Positions 9,335-19,049 of a stretch of DNA of 43,070 bases are shown one piece after another. The notes under the pieces were generated by a model. The model ran no database searches, was not told where the DNA came from, and saw only the letters and a list, made by a program, of their open reading frames with translations. The stretch is from Deltaproteobacteria bacterium CG03_land_8_20_14_0_80_45_14. GTDB lineage: Bacteria; Desulfobacterota; BSN033; UBA1163. A program made the translations under genes and the position numbers. Numbering within the stretch: position 1 is the first letter of the stretch; each line of letters begins with the position of its first letter. The stretch spans positions 1 through 43,070 of the forward strand of contig PEUO01000073.1 of NCBI GenBank assembly GCA_002780715.1, written 5' to 3'.

Positions 9335-9413
9335 CCTGCCTACCGGCAGGCAGGCAACCCCCCTTTAGTCTCCGACCCAGAGCGGTCTCTGACCCGGAGG
9401 GTAAAGGGGGGCG
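9335..9413. repeat. Composite palindromic intergenic repeat (CCTGCCTACCGGCAGGCAGG plus CCCCCTTTA...TAAAGGGGG)
   Basis: Visible inverted repeats; related CCTGCCTGCGGTAGGCAGG at 25380-25400. Confidence 0.6.
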
Positions 9414-9424
9414 AGGGGGGATTT

Positions 9425-10015
9425 TTAAGGCGGAAGAGGTTCGATATGCCAATCGGTTTCGAAATCCCATAAGGAGACGAAAAAGAAGAGATACTCTAAA
9501 TGAAGAGGAAGCCTGACTGGATCCAATTCGGCCTTGATTCGAAAGTAAGTAGGAATTCCGGGTTCGAGTAGAGAGGAAGACCAAATTTCAAGCTCTTTCA
9601 CTTTAGACATCAGCTTTTTGGCCTCCTCCAAACTGGAAGCAACCGGAGAGGAACGGTTTTCTTCTAGTGTCACTTGATAGACTTTTTGAATGGGATGGTA
9701 TTGGACAGTATGATGAAACTCGTGAGAGGCCACTTTCCGATCCTTCCACCAACTTCTTTTCTGATAAAGATTAATATAAAAGGTGAAGGTCGTCCGTATC
9801 CCCGACTGGATGGCCTCCTCCATCTTCTCCGTAAAACAGTCCTCCACATCGAAACTGACCTTCCAGACCCCATTCGCCCCCTTCACATTGACATCCTTAA
9901 TGGAGGCTTTTTGACAAAAGGCTGAAAGAGGAAAAATCCAGATCAAAAGGAAGGCGATCCCTCCGATGAACCATTGATTTCGTCTCTTGTGTTTCAAATT
10001 GGTTTTGATCGCCAT
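9425..10015 (-). CDS. DUF4390 family protein
   Basis: Signal/TM N-terminus, WKVSFDVEDCFTEKMEEAIQSGIRTTFTFYINLYQKRSWWKDRKVA; start at MAIKTN because the longer ORF runs into rnpB. Confidence 0.8.
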   Translation of the reverse strand: MAIKTNLKHKRRNQWFIGGIAFLLIWIFPLSAFCQKASIKDVNVKGANGVWKVSFDVEDCFTEKMEEAIQSGIRTTFTFYINLYQKRSWWKDRKVASHEFHHTVQYHPIQKVYQVTLEENRSSPVASSLEEAKKLMSKVKELEIWSSSLLEPGIPTYFRIKAELDPVRLPLHLEYLFFFVSLWDFETDWHIEPLPP

Positions 10016-10217
10016 AGTGTATAAGTAAAAAAAGGGGATTTTCGAAGGGGACCATAAGCCGAGTTCTGTCATCCCGATCCCGCTTTTCAGTGGGAATCGG
10101 GAGGATGGCCATTTATCTAGGGCCCTGATTGCTCAGGGTCTCAAGCGACCTCACCCGTCCCGCCTTTGTCCCGATGCTATTGCCTCGGGACAAATTTGAA
10201 TGGGCTTTTCTTATCTC

Positions 10218-10252
10218 CCCTGTGGAGTAGGCGTAGCCGCCACTCCACAGGG
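10218..10252. repeat. Palindromic repeat within rnpB, copy 1 (inverted orientation)
   Basis: CCCTGTGGAGTAGGCGTAGCCGCCACTCCACAGGG. Confidence 0.9.
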
Positions 10253-10352
10253 AGGAAGCGGAACCTATTTGGTCTTGCTCCGGGTGGGGTTTACCTAGCT
10301 ACCCCAATCGCTCAGGGTACTGGTGAGCCCTTGCCTCGCCTTTTCACCCTTA

Positions 10353-10387
10353 CCCTGTGGAGTGGCGGCTACGCCTACTCCACAGGG
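10353..10387. repeat. Palindromic repeat within rnpB, copy 2 (P12 position)
   Basis: CCCTGTGGAGTGGCGGCTACGCCTACTCCACAGGG. Confidence 0.9.
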
Positions 10388-10415
10388 CGGTATGTTTTCT
10401 GTGGCACTTTCCTTA

Positions 10416-10452
10416 CCCCCGTGAAGTGGCGGCTGCGCCTACTTCACAGGGG
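10416..10452. repeat. Palindromic repeat within rnpB, copy 3 (P9 position)
   Basis: CCCCCGTGAAGTGGCGGCTGCGCCTACTTCACAGGGG. Confidence 0.9.
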
Positions 10453-10605
10453 CAGTCCGTGTTACGGACCACCCTGCCCTTTGGAGCTCGGACTTTCCTC
10501 TCCTCCTCATTTCCCGCTTCGCGTGATATCAGGAGGAGCGACCATCTGCTCCCCTTCGACTCCCCTCCTTTCCTGAGATTTCTGGAAAACTGAAGAAATC
10601 TCTGA

Positions 10606-11103
10606 TTAATCAAGAGAGCTTATCGTAGTCTTTTTGAGCTCTCTTCCTTTTTCCTTTACGATCCTCCTCTGGATCGCTTGATTCGCCAAACGGTCTGCTT
10701 CTTTATTCTCTTCCCTTGGAATGGATTCAATCTCAAAGAATGAAAATGTTTTTAAATTCTGGAGCGCTGTTTTGTGGAGGGCCTTTAAATTCAAATCCTT
10801 CACGCGATAGACCCCTTTAATTTGTCTTTCGACCAATTCTGAATCCGTGAAGATTTGGAGGGTGTTACCCCCCAATCGCTTTGCTTCTCTCAGCCCTAAA
10901 AGAAGGGCCCAGTATTCTGCCTGATTATTCGTCTTGTGGCCGAGATATCGGCTTACCTCCGAAATTTTTTTCCCTTCTCCATTCGTAATCCAAATCCCTG
11001 CCCCTGCACTCCCCGGATTTCCCCTGGAGGCTCCATCAATATAAATGACCAATCGATCTTCTGGTCCCGAGGATTTCATTTCCTGCTTCGATCTCCATCC
11101 CAA
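10606..11103 (-). CDS. rnhA: Ribonuclease HI family protein
   Basis: IYIDGASRGNPGSAGAGIWI, NNQAEYWALLLGL, FTDSELVERQI, REENKEADRLANQAI. Confidence 0.93.
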   Translation of the reverse strand: MGWRSKQEMKSSGPEDRLVIYIDGASRGNPGSAGAGIWITNGEGKKISEVSRYLGHKTNNQAEYWALLLGLREAKRLGGNTLQIFTDSELVERQIKGVYRVKDLNLKALHKTALQNLKTFSFFEIESIPREENKEADRLANQAIQRRIVKEKGRELKKTTISSLD

Positions 11104-11816
11104 TAGAGAATTCGGTTACAGTTGGGACACCGAATGAGGGCATTGTTTTTTAGAACCTCGATGAACATTTGAGGGGGAACATTTACAAAACAGCCCTGGC
11201 AGGTCTCGTTCTTGACGCTGACCACACCCACCCCCTGTCTTTTTTCCTTCAAGGTATGATAGAGTTTGAACAGTTTGGATTCGATCTGTTTAGAAAGGAC
11301 CTCCCTTCGTTCCATCTTTTCGTTCCAGGCCCCCTCATCATGGTCCATCTTTTCTTGAAGCTTTTTTCGCTCCACCTCAATTTTTTCGAGGGTCATCCCC
11401 ACTTCCTTTTCTCTTTTAGAGATATCCTTCTTGAGTTCGTCGATTTCCTCCAAAACCTGGAGGACCTCTTCTTCCATCCGGCTGTTCGCTCCCTTGATAG
11501 CATCGATTTCGATAAGGAGGGCCTGATACTCTTTGTTGGTCTTCACTTCGGACATCCTTCCTTCTGCCCTCTTGATTTTTTCTTGCTCCAAATTCAGCTG
11601 CCCCTCTCTCTGCCTCCGCGTCTTCTCTAAGGATTCGATCTTTTCCTTCTCCTTCTGAATCTTCTCTTTCTCGATCTTCTGTTTTTCATCCAACTTTTTC
11701 ATCTCTTTGGGATACCGATCTTTTTCCTCCTTAATACTCTTGAGTTCAAGATCAACTTTTTGAAGTCCCCAAAGCAGTTCTAATTGCTTCTTCAATCCTT
11801 GCCTCCTATCTGACAA
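11076..11816 (-). CDS. Coiled-coil protein with C-terminal C4-type zinc ribbon
   Basis: Long charged coiled coil, then CQGCFVNVPPQMFIEV...IRCPNCNRILYW. Confidence 0.88.
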   Translation of the reverse strand: MSDRRQGLKKQLELLWGLQKVDLELKSIKEEKDRYPKEMKKLDEKQKIEKEKIQKEKEKIESLEKTRRQREGQLNLEQEKIKRAEGRMSEVKTNKEYQALLIEIDAIKGANSRMEEEVLQVLEEIDELKKDISKREKEVGMTLEKIEVERKKLQEKMDHDEGAWNEKMERREVLSKQIESKLFKLYHTLKEKRQGVGVVSVKNETCQGCFVNVPPQMFIEVLKNNALIRCPNCNRILYWDGDRSRK

Positions 11817-11853
11817 ATTTTGTAGGAATAAATCCTAAACGGTTTGTCCCCAA

Positions 11854-11890
11854 ATAAAAAGAGTGCATCCCTTTGGTGCACTCTTTTTAT
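11854..11890. terminator. Bidirectional intrinsic terminator
   Basis: Perfect 14-bp inverted repeat ATAAAAAGAGTGCA-N9-TGCACTCTTTTTAT. Confidence 0.8.
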
Positions 11891-11958
11891 CCCGTCCAGA
11901 CTCACGGAGCATCTTTTCTTTTACCCCCAAGGAGTGCATAAGAAATTCTTCCCTTTCT

Positions 11959-12034
11959 TGGTGGGCCCACCTGGGTTCGAACCAGGGACCTACCGGTTAT
12001 GAGCCGGTGGCTCTTCCAGCTGAGCTATGGGCCC
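11959..12034 (-). tRNA. tRNA-Met (anticodon CAT)
   Basis: GGGCCCATAGCTCAGCTGGAAGAGCCACCGGCTCATAACCGGTAGGTCCCTGGTTCGAACCAGGGTGGGCCCACCA; cloverleaf closes; tRNA-Ile2(CAT) not excluded. Confidence 0.93.
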
Positions 12035-12129
12035 CATCCTTATTATATGTCATCCCCCAAGAGTGTCAACCCCATGCACCACATCGGGTGCATGGCTTCG
12101 CCCTGAACCGCGATAGATTCAGGCCAAAG

Positions 12130-12153
12130 CCCTGAACCTCACATGGTTCAGGG
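12130..12153 (-). terminator. Hairpin immediately after the rpoD stop codon
   Basis: CCCTGAACC-ATGTGA-GGTTCAGGG, no strong U-run; a second hairpin CCATGCACC...GGGTGCATGG lies at 12072-12095. Confidence 0.45.
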
Positions 12154-13884
12154 TTATGTTTCGAGGAAACTTTTCAACTTCTTCGCCCGGCTGGGATGTC
12201 GTAATTTCCTTAATGCCTTTGCCTCAATCTGCCGGATTCTTTCCCGGGTGACATCGAAATCCTGCCCCACTTCTTCCAAAGTATGGTCGTATTTTTCCCC
12301 AATCCCAAATCGCATCCTCAAAACCTTCTCCTCTCTGGGAGTGAGACTGGCTAGGACCTTTCGAGTTTGTTCTGATAAATTGGCATTGATCACAGCCTCC
12401 TGGGGTGAGATAATTGCTTTGTCTTCGATAAAGTCCCCTAAGTGGCTATCTTCCTCCTCACCGATGGGTGTTTCAAGAGAGATTGGCTCTTTGGCAATCT
12501 TCAACACCTTCCTCACCTTATCCAAAGCCATATCCATCTTCTCCGCGATCTCTTCGGGAGCGGGCTCTCTCCCTATCTCCTGCACGAGGTATCTGGAGGT
12601 TCGGATCAATTTATTGATCGTCTCGATCATATGAACGGGGATCCGGATGGTCCGCGCCTGATCCGCAATGGCTCGTGTGATGGCTTGCCGGATCCACCAG
12701 GTCGCATAGGTGCTAAATTTATAACCTCGTTGGTATTCAAATTTATCCACCGCTCTCATCAACCCGATATTCCCCTCCTGAATGAGGTCTAAGAATTGAA
12801 GCCCGCGATTGGTATACTTTTTTGCAATGGAGACAACCAGCCTCAGGTTCGCCTTCACCAATTCACTCTTGGCCTCATTGGCTTTTGTCTCCCCTTCCAC
12901 AATAGCCTTCACCGCGGTGGCCAACTTGCCAGCAGTCAGGCCACATTCAGTTTCCACCTTGTGGATCTTCCTCTGGACATTCATGGTGGCCCGGGAAATC
13001 TCTTGGAGATCGGATTTATTCAATTTTCGGGTCCGAAGAAGTTTCTTCTCACTCACACTCCTTGCCTTCAACTTCTTCAGATAGCTCCGCGCCTCCTGAA
13101 CAGAAATTCCCTGCTTTTCTTCAAACTTCTTGATCTCGTTTTCGCCTTTTTCAACCCGGTTCAGCATCTGCTTCATTTTTTGGACAATTTTATTAATCTG
13201 GACGTCTCTCAAATTCATCTGATTGAAACATTCTAAAATCTCCTCCTGTTTCTTTTTAACCTGCCTCTGTATCTTGCCTCTCGGAATTGACCTTTTTTTC
13301 AGAAGCCGCCGAACCTCCTCATTCCTTCGCTTGATTCGATCGATGAGTTCCAAAATCTTTTTTTTCTGGGCCTGTTCTTCTTCGAAGCTAACTTCTTCCT
13401 CGTCGATTTCGTTGGTCACTTCCCGGATCTCTACCTTGCCAGCCTTGATCGCATTGCCCAGATTGATAACCTCTTTGACGACCATGGGACAGTTCAAGAC
13501 GACGCTCAGCACTTCTCTCTTACCCCTTTCAATTCTTTTAGCAATCTCTACCTCTCCTTCTCGGGTGAGAAGGGAAACCGATCCCATCTCGCGGAGATAC
13601 ATTCGAACGGGGTCTGTGGCCCTGCCAAAGGTCTCCATTTCCAATTCATCGCCTTCTTCCTCTTCCTTCTCCACGGCCTTCTCTTCTTCCACTTTCAACC
13701 CTTGTAGATCATCCACCACATCGATGTCCATTTCGTCGAACATCATGAGGACATCATCAATCTGATCAGAGGAGACGATATCGTTAGGAGGGATACCATT
13801 CACCTCATCGAAGGTCAGAAATCCCTTCTCCCCCTCTATTTTAATCAAGTGCTCAACCGCTTTGATCTTTCCTCCCTTCGCCAT
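12154..13884 (-). CDS. rpoD: RNA polymerase primary sigma factor RpoD
   Basis: [97 protein letters not shown]. Confidence 0.98.
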   Translation of the reverse strand: MAKGGKIKAVEHLIKIEGEKGFLTFDEVNGIPPNDIVSSDQIDDVLMMFDEMDIDVVDDLQGLKVEEEKAVEKEEEEGDELEMETFGRATDPVRMYLREMGSVSLLTREGEVEIAKRIERGKREVLSVVLNCPMVVKEVINLGNAIKAGKVEIREVTNEIDEEEVSFEEEQAQKKKILELIDRIKRRNEEVRRLLKKRSIPRGKIQRQVKKKQEEILECFNQMNLRDVQINKIVQKMKQMLNRVEKGENEIKKFEEKQGISVQEARSYLKKLKARSVSEKKLLRTRKLNKSDLQEISRATMNVQRKIHKVETECGLTAGKLATAVKAIVEGETKANEAKSELVKANLRLVVSIAKKYTNRGLQFLDLIQEGNIGLMRAVDKFEYQRGYKFSTYATWWIRQAITRAIADQARTIRIPVHMIETINKLIRTSRYLVQEIGREPAPEEIAEKMDMALDKVRKVLKIAKEPISLETPIGEEEDSHLGDFIEDKAIISPQEAVINANLSEQTRKVLASLTPREEKVLRMRFGIGEKYDHTLEEVGQDFDVTRERIRQIEAKALRKLRHPSRAKKLKSFLET

Positions 13885-13896
13885 TGACCTCTCCCC

Positions 13897-15699
13897 CTAG
13901 CCTTTCCGAAAACTATCTTTCTGAAGGCCTTTCTCCCTCTTCGCCAGTTCCTGGCGTTCCTTTAAAAGAGGGACCAGCCTTTTTTCCTCTGGATGTTTCT
14001 CCGCCTCTTTAATCCTTTTAAGCAACTCGCCCCTTTCTCTTTTTAACCTCTTTTCACGAATCTTTTGGATACAATCCTGCAATATTTTTCCTCGATCCCC
14101 TCCCTCCAGCCCACTCTCCTGAAAGACAAACTCACACAACCTCCCTTTGAGTTCCTCCTCAAAATTGGCTAAGGCCTCTGGCAGGTCAAGCCTTCCTTTT
14201 CTCTGATAAAGATCTTCCAGGACCTCAGCTATTTTTTGTAAGACGGGGTTCTCAAACTCCTTGACGACACCCTCCTTTGAAATAGTTGGAATGACATCAG
14301 GATCGTGAACCATGAGACGGACCACCATCTCCTCTGACTTTGGAAAAGTCTTCTCTAGGAATGACTTTTTTAAATCTTCTCCTGTCTTGGGGGGCTCCTT
14401 TGGAGAAGATCGGAGCATTTCATAAAGGAAGGACTCCTGGATATCGAGCCTCTCTGCTAAAGCCTTTATATAGAAATCCCTTCGAATCTTATCTGGGATC
14501 TTCCCGAGGAGGGCCATGCCTTCCTTTGCTACTCTAACCTTCCCATCGATAGATTTCAAATCATAGGTCTTCATCAGCCGTTCAAAAAAGAAATCGACGA
14601 GGGGCGTCGCACGCTCCACCCTTTTCCTGAAGTCTTCCAGATTTCCTTTTCTTAGAAACCCATCCGGATCCTCCCCTTTCGGAAGGACGATCGTCTTTCC
14701 TGCCACCTCCTCTTCTAACAAGAGAGGAAGGGAGCGAAGGGTGGCTTGGACCCCCGCCGGGTCCGCATCAAATATGGCGATCAAGTTTTTTGTATATCGT
14801 TTGAGGGTTTGAATATGTTGTGGGGTCAGCGCTGTTCCTAAAGTGGCAACACTATGCTTCAATCCAAATTGGTGGAGAGTTAACAGATCAAAATAACCTT
14901 CAACAATGATAACACAATCCTTCTCCGTGGCATATCGGTTGGCCACATGGAGGCCGTAGAGGACCTCTCCTTTATGATAGATAATCGATTCTGGAGAGTT
15001 AAGATATTTAGGTTGTCCTTCTCGAATCACCCTTCCCCCGAATCCGACTATCCGTTGATGGAGGTCAAAGATGGGGAAGAGGATCCTTCCCCGAAAAGCA
15101 TCATACCAGCCCTCTTTCTTCTTGGGAAAGACCAAACCCAGTTCCCACGCCAGTTCGAGAGAAGCCTTCTTCTCTTGGAGATGTTGGACCAATCCATCCC
15201 AACGATCGGTGGAAGTTCCCAATCGGTGTTCCGCAATGACCTCCTGGCTGATCCCCCTTTGAGATAAATACTTTCTACCCTCCTCACCCTCTCGCTGCTT
15301 GGTCAGGAGATCGTAGAAATACCCTGAGGCAATCTGGTTGACTTGGAAGAGGGCCTCTCTTTTGGCCATCTCCTTCTTTTGGGTTGCAGAAAGTTCACGG
15401 GTGGGGAGTTTCACTCCATAGCGCTTTGCCAGTTCCTCCACTGCTTGTGGAAAAGAAAAATGTCCCGCTTTCATTAAAAAAGTGAAGACATCTCCCCCTT
15501 CCCCGCAGCCGAAACAATGAAATATTTGCTTTTCCTCATTGACCATGAAAGAGGGAGTCTTTTCGGAATGAAATGGACAGAGGCCCTTATAGTTTTTCCC
15601 AGTCTTTTTCAGGGTCACATAATCCGAGACGACTTCCAGAACGCTGGACCGGTCCCGAATTTCCGAAACTTTTTCTTCGGATAAAAACCCAACGGCCAA
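13897..15699 (-). CDS. dnaG: DNA primase
   Basis: CHC2 zinc finger (CPFHSEKTPSFMVNEEKQIFHCFGCGEGGD) and Toprim (VEGYFDLLTLHQFG). Confidence 0.97.
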   Translation of the reverse strand: MAVGFLSEEKVSEIRDRSSVLEVVSDYVTLKKTGKNYKGLCPFHSEKTPSFMVNEEKQIFHCFGCGEGGDVFTFLMKAGHFSFPQAVEELAKRYGVKLPTRELSATQKKEMAKREALFQVNQIASGYFYDLLTKQREGEEGRKYLSQRGISQEVIAEHRLGTSTDRWDGLVQHLQEKKASLELAWELGLVFPKKKEGWYDAFRGRILFPIFDLHQRIVGFGGRVIREGQPKYLNSPESIIYHKGEVLYGLHVANRYATEKDCVIIVEGYFDLLTLHQFGLKHSVATLGTALTPQHIQTLKRYTKNLIAIFDADPAGVQATLRSLPLLLEEEVAGKTIVLPKGEDPDGFLRKGNLEDFRKRVERATPLVDFFFERLMKTYDLKSIDGKVRVAKEGMALLGKIPDKIRRDFYIKALAERLDIQESFLYEMLRSSPKEPPKTGEDLKKSFLEKTFPKSEEMVVRLMVHDPDVIPTISKEGVVKEFENPVLQKIAEVLEDLYQRKGRLDLPEALANFEEELKGRLCEFVFQESGLEGGDRGKILQDCIQKIREKRLKRERGELLKRIKEAEKHPEEKRLVPLLKERQELAKREKGLQKDSFRKG

Positions 15700-15707
15700 A
15701 CGATTTA

Positions 15708-15801
15708 CCCCGTTAGAAAGCCCCTCCGTTTATGGCGGGGATGACATTAATGAAAATTCAATTCCCTGCCCTGTTAGAAAGCCACGTATTTTCTAACGGG
15801 G
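15708..15801. repeat. Intergenic inverted/direct repeat between dnaG and mutS2
   Basis: CCCCGTTAGAAAG, CCCTGTTAGAAAG and inverted TTTCTAACGGGG within 95 bp. Confidence 0.7.
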
Positions 15802-15802
15802 T

Positions 15803-18154
15803 TTACCTCAATTCCACAATCGTGATCCCAGGACCACCCTTCATCGTCTCCCCGGGAGAAAAACTTTTAACAGCCCGATGTCCATTCAGGTATTGACTGA
15901 TCGCATTTCGCAACCTACCAGAACCCACCCCGTGGATAATAGTGACTTTCTCCAATCCATGAAGGAGGGCTTGATCAATAAATTTATCGACCTTTGGGAG
16001 GGCATCCTCCACGGTCAGACCGATGACATTCAATTGAGAGGAAGGCTCTTCGACATCCCCCTTTAAAAGGGGGTGGCTTTTTTGAATCCCCATCTCCTTT
16101 TTCTCTTCTCCATCCGTCACCTGAACGATCTCAGAAAGAGGGGCTTTTACTTTGGCCTTATCCGTCAATATCTCTGCTCGATTTAATGGCTCTTTTACAT
16201 TCGTCAGAATCCCAGTGCTTCGAAGGCTCTCAATTCTAACACGTTCCCCCACCTTCAAGCCACCCGGGATCGCAGAACGTCCTTTTTTTCTGATGGACGG
16301 GAGAAATTTCTCCCTGATCTCCTGAAGTCCTTTATGCTGAAGGCCAAGAGGGGCCTTTTCCTCTTTTCTTCGACGAACCCATTCTTTTAACTCCTCTTCA
16401 ACCTTTTGGACCGCTTTTCTTGACTTCTCCTCAGCCTTGGAATAAATTTCCAGTCTCCTCTCCTTAATCGTCTCCAGTATTTTTTTCAGTCTCTGATGTT
16501 CAAGCCCAACCTCTTCCTTCATCTTGGAAGCTTCCAGCTTTTCTCTTTGTGCATCCCTTTTCAACCTCTCCAAGGTCTCTAAAGCGTGCGTCACTTGCTC
16601 ACCCCTCCCATCTTGATGAGTATGTGCCGCTTCGAGAACCTTTTCTGAAATACCCAGCTTCTCAGCGACTAAAAAGGCATTGCTCAACCCTGACGATCCA
16701 TAGGTGAGTGTATATTGGGGCTCCAAAGTTTCTTCATCAAACTCAACAGCCACATTCTCCACATCTGGGTGAAGGTATCCATAGGCCTTGAGCCGATCGA
16801 AGTGAGTGGTAACCACGATCGAGGCTCCGCTCTCTCGGAATTGATCCAAAAAACCCATGGCCAGTGCACATCCCTCCTGGGCATGGGTTCCCACTCCCAG
16901 TTCATCCAAAAGGACGAGGGATTTCGGCCCTGCTTTTTCTAAGATTTGATCCACATGGAGGAGATGACTGGAGAAGGTGCTCAGATTTTCTTCGATATTT
17001 TGTTCATCGCCAATCACCGCAAAGATGTCTTGAAAGATTCCGACCTGGCTTCCCTCTTCCACAGGGATGGGTAGACCAGATTGAGTCATCAAGGTGAGAA
17101 GTCCCAATGTCTTCAAAGCAACGGTCTTCCCCCCTGCATTCGCTCCGCTCACGATGAGAACCTTAATCCCCTCTCCCATCCGGAGGTGGATGGGAACCAC
17201 CTGATCTTCACGCTGAAGCATGAGAAGAGGATTTCGAGCTTCCTTCATCTCAATCCTTCCCTCTTCATTCAAGCGAGGCGAAATCCCCTTCAAAGGGATG
17301 GAGAGCTTTGCCATTGCATAGAGAAGGTCTAATTCTCCTAATATCTCAAAGTCGTTCCATAGATTTTGTCTTTCCCCTCGGACCTTATTGGTAAGATCTG
17401 CCAGAATTCGAAATTCCTCTTCCTTCTCTTCTCCCATGAGGATATTAATCTCATTGTTGAGAGCGACGACTTGAAGGGGTTCAAAGAAGAAGGTCATCCG
17501 GCTTTGGGACTGATCATGGATGATTCCTTCCAGCCGATTTTTGAAATCGGATTTGATGAGAAGAACGTATCGCCCACTTCTTAAAGTAATGAATTGCTCT
17601 TGAAAGATGGACTGAAGTTCTTCTTGATGGAGAAGGGATTCGAGCGCTCCCTTCACTTTTTCTCTGACCACTCCCAGCCGATGGCGGATATCTAAAAGGG
17701 CCGGGCTGGCTCGGTCGAGAATCTCACCTTTTATATTGATCGTTTGGAGGATCTCCTTCTCCAATGCCTTTTGGTAAGAAAGTCTGGAGTTCTTCTCCTG
17801 AAGATGAGGCGCTTTAACATTCTCCAACTTCTGGAAGAATCGCCTGAGCCCCTTGCACAATACCATTTGTTGATAGAGATCTAATAATTCTTTAACCTCC
17901 AGGATAGATCCTTCGATTTCTAATTTATTTAAAATCCCTTCAATATCTTTCAACCCTCCCAGGGGGATGTCTCCCTCTATTTCAAAAATTTTTTTAAGTT
18001 CCATCACTTCAGCTAATCTGGATTGGATCGAAGGAAGGTCTTTGGAAGGTCTCAAGGCTTCACAGCGTTTTCGACCTAAGGGGGAGATGGAATATTCTTT
18101 CAAAATATCTAATAAATGGTAAAACTCTAAAAGCTTGAGGGAACGATCATCCAT
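15803..18154 (-). CDS. mutS2: Endonuclease MutS2 with C-terminal Smr domain
   Basis: VSGANAGGKTVALKTLGLL Walker A, LVLLDELGVGTHAQEG, C-terminal LNVIGLTVEDALPKVDKFIDQALLHGLEKVTIIHGVGSGRLRNAI. Confidence 0.97.
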   Translation of the reverse strand: MDDRSLKLLEFYHLLDILKEYSISPLGRKRCEALRPSKDLPSIQSRLAEVMELKKIFEIEGDIPLGGLKDIEGILNKLEIEGSILEVKELLDLYQQMVLCKGLRRFFQKLENVKAPHLQEKNSRLSYQKALEKEILQTINIKGEILDRASPALLDIRHRLGVVREKVKGALESLLHQEELQSIFQEQFITLRSGRYVLLIKSDFKNRLEGIIHDQSQSRMTFFFEPLQVVALNNEINILMGEEKEEEFRILADLTNKVRGERQNLWNDFEILGELDLLYAMAKLSIPLKGISPRLNEEGRIEMKEARNPLLMLQREDQVVPIHLRMGEGIKVLIVSGANAGGKTVALKTLGLLTLMTQSGLPIPVEEGSQVGIFQDIFAVIGDEQNIEENLSTFSSHLLHVDQILEKAGPKSLVLLDELGVGTHAQEGCALAMGFLDQFRESGASIVVTTHFDRLKAYGYLHPDVENVAVEFDEETLEPQYTLTYGSSGLSNAFLVAEKLGISEKVLEAAHTHQDGRGEQVTHALETLERLKRDAQREKLEASKMKEEVGLEHQRLKKILETIKERRLEIYSKAEEKSRKAVQKVEEELKEWVRRRKEEKAPLGLQHKGLQEIREKFLPSIRKKGRSAIPGGLKVGERVRIESLRSTGILTNVKEPLNRAEILTDKAKVKAPLSEIVQVTDGEEKKEMGIQKSHPLLKGDVEEPSSQLNVIGLTVEDALPKVDKFIDQALLHGLEKVTIIHGVGSGRLRNAISQYLNGHRAVKSFSPGETMKGGPGITIVELR

Positions 18155-18198
18155 AAAGCGTGAAAAAGGGAATTGGGTTAACTACAAAGAGGAGGATT

Positions 18199-18645
18199 TT
18201 ATGGGGAAAGCCTTTCTTTCACCAATTGATTGATCAGTTTTCCATCGGCTTTCCCCCCAATTTTTGGCATGACTGATTTCATTACTTTTCCTATATCTTT
18301 TAAGGATGAAGATTGGGTTTCTTGAATGCTTTGATCAATGATCTTTAATATCTCTTCCTGGCTAAGGGGTTGGGGTAAAAAGGATTTTAATATCTCTATC
18401 TCTTTTTTCTCTTTCTCGACCAGGTCCATCCGTCCACCTGTTTGAAATTGTTCAACAGATTCCTCACCCTTTCTCACCATCACCTGGATCACCTTCACCA
18501 CATCTTCGTCCTCCAACTTCTTTCTCAGCTCAATCTCCTTATTTTTCAACGCCGAACGAATCATCCGGATGGTGGAAAGTCTCAATTTATTGTTGGATTT
18601 CAGGGCTTGTTTCATTTCTTCGACCAGTCTCTCTTCCAGGCTCAT
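18199..18645 (-). CDS. yqeY: GatB/YqeY domain-containing protein
   Basis: MKQALKSNNKLRLSTIRMIRSALKNKEIELRK, C-terminal DIGKVMKSVMPKIGGKADGKLINQLVKERL. Confidence 0.94.
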   Translation of the reverse strand: MSLEERLVEEMKQALKSNNKLRLSTIRMIRSALKNKEIELRKKLEDEDVVKVIQVMVRKGEESVEQFQTGGRMDLVEKEKKEIEILKSFLPQPLSQEEILKIIDQSIQETQSSSLKDIGKVMKSVMPKIGGKADGKLINQLVKERLSP

Positions 18646-18648
18646 CCT

Positions 18649-18873
18649 CTATCCCCTCTCCATTATTTTTCTCATTCTTTTCATTGCTCTTTTCTTGGCG
18701 GCCAACGCTTTCTTCTTTCTTTTGATGCTGGGCTTCTCATAATGCTCCCTTTTTCGCATCTCTGACAATATCCCCGTTTTTTCCACTTGTTTTTTAAACC
18801 GCCTGATTGCATTTTCAAAAGATTCGTTTTCCTTAATTTTAATCCCTGGCATCCATTTTTCCCCTCCTTCCAT
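18649..18873 (-). CDS. rpsU: 30S ribosomal protein S21
   Basis: [50 protein letters not shown]. Confidence 0.95.
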   Translation of the reverse strand: MEGGEKWMPGIKIKENESFENAIRRFKKQVEKTGILSEMRKREHYEKPSIKRKKKALAAKKRAMKRMRKIMERG

Positions 18874-19049
18874 AAATTATTTTAAGGAAATAATTATATT
18901 ATTTTATATTATAAAGTCAAATGTTTTTACCTCTTTGCTTACTTTTCCCTGCTTACTTTTCCCTTGACAAAGCATTTTTACTCTTTTAACTTTATAAATT
19001 AAACAACATCCCCACCCGATTCTTCCAAGAAAAAAGCAAAACGAAGAAT

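Larger units (their letters stand above)
10040..10562 (-). ncRNA. rnpB: Bacterial RNase P RNA (type A-like), enlarged
   Basis: GAGGAAAGUCCGAGCUCC, ACAGAAA...GGUAAGGGUGAAA, GGUAAACCCCACCCGGAGCAAGACCAAAUAGG, CUAGAUAAAUG, GACAGAACUCGGCUUAU; 10-bp P1 pairing UCGAAGGGGA/UCCCCUUCGA. Confidence 0.95.

Noticed and set aside
10016-10112. N-terminal extension of the DUF4390 ORF and ORF 9897-10112
   Set aside because: They run into the rnpB 3' end; the MAIKTN start at 10015 gives a normal signal/TM N-terminus.
10166-10613. ORFs 10166-10576, 10357-10593 (+) and 10413-10613 (-)
   Set aside because: They lie in or extend across the RNase P RNA gene and its palindromic repeats; no protein-family resemblance.
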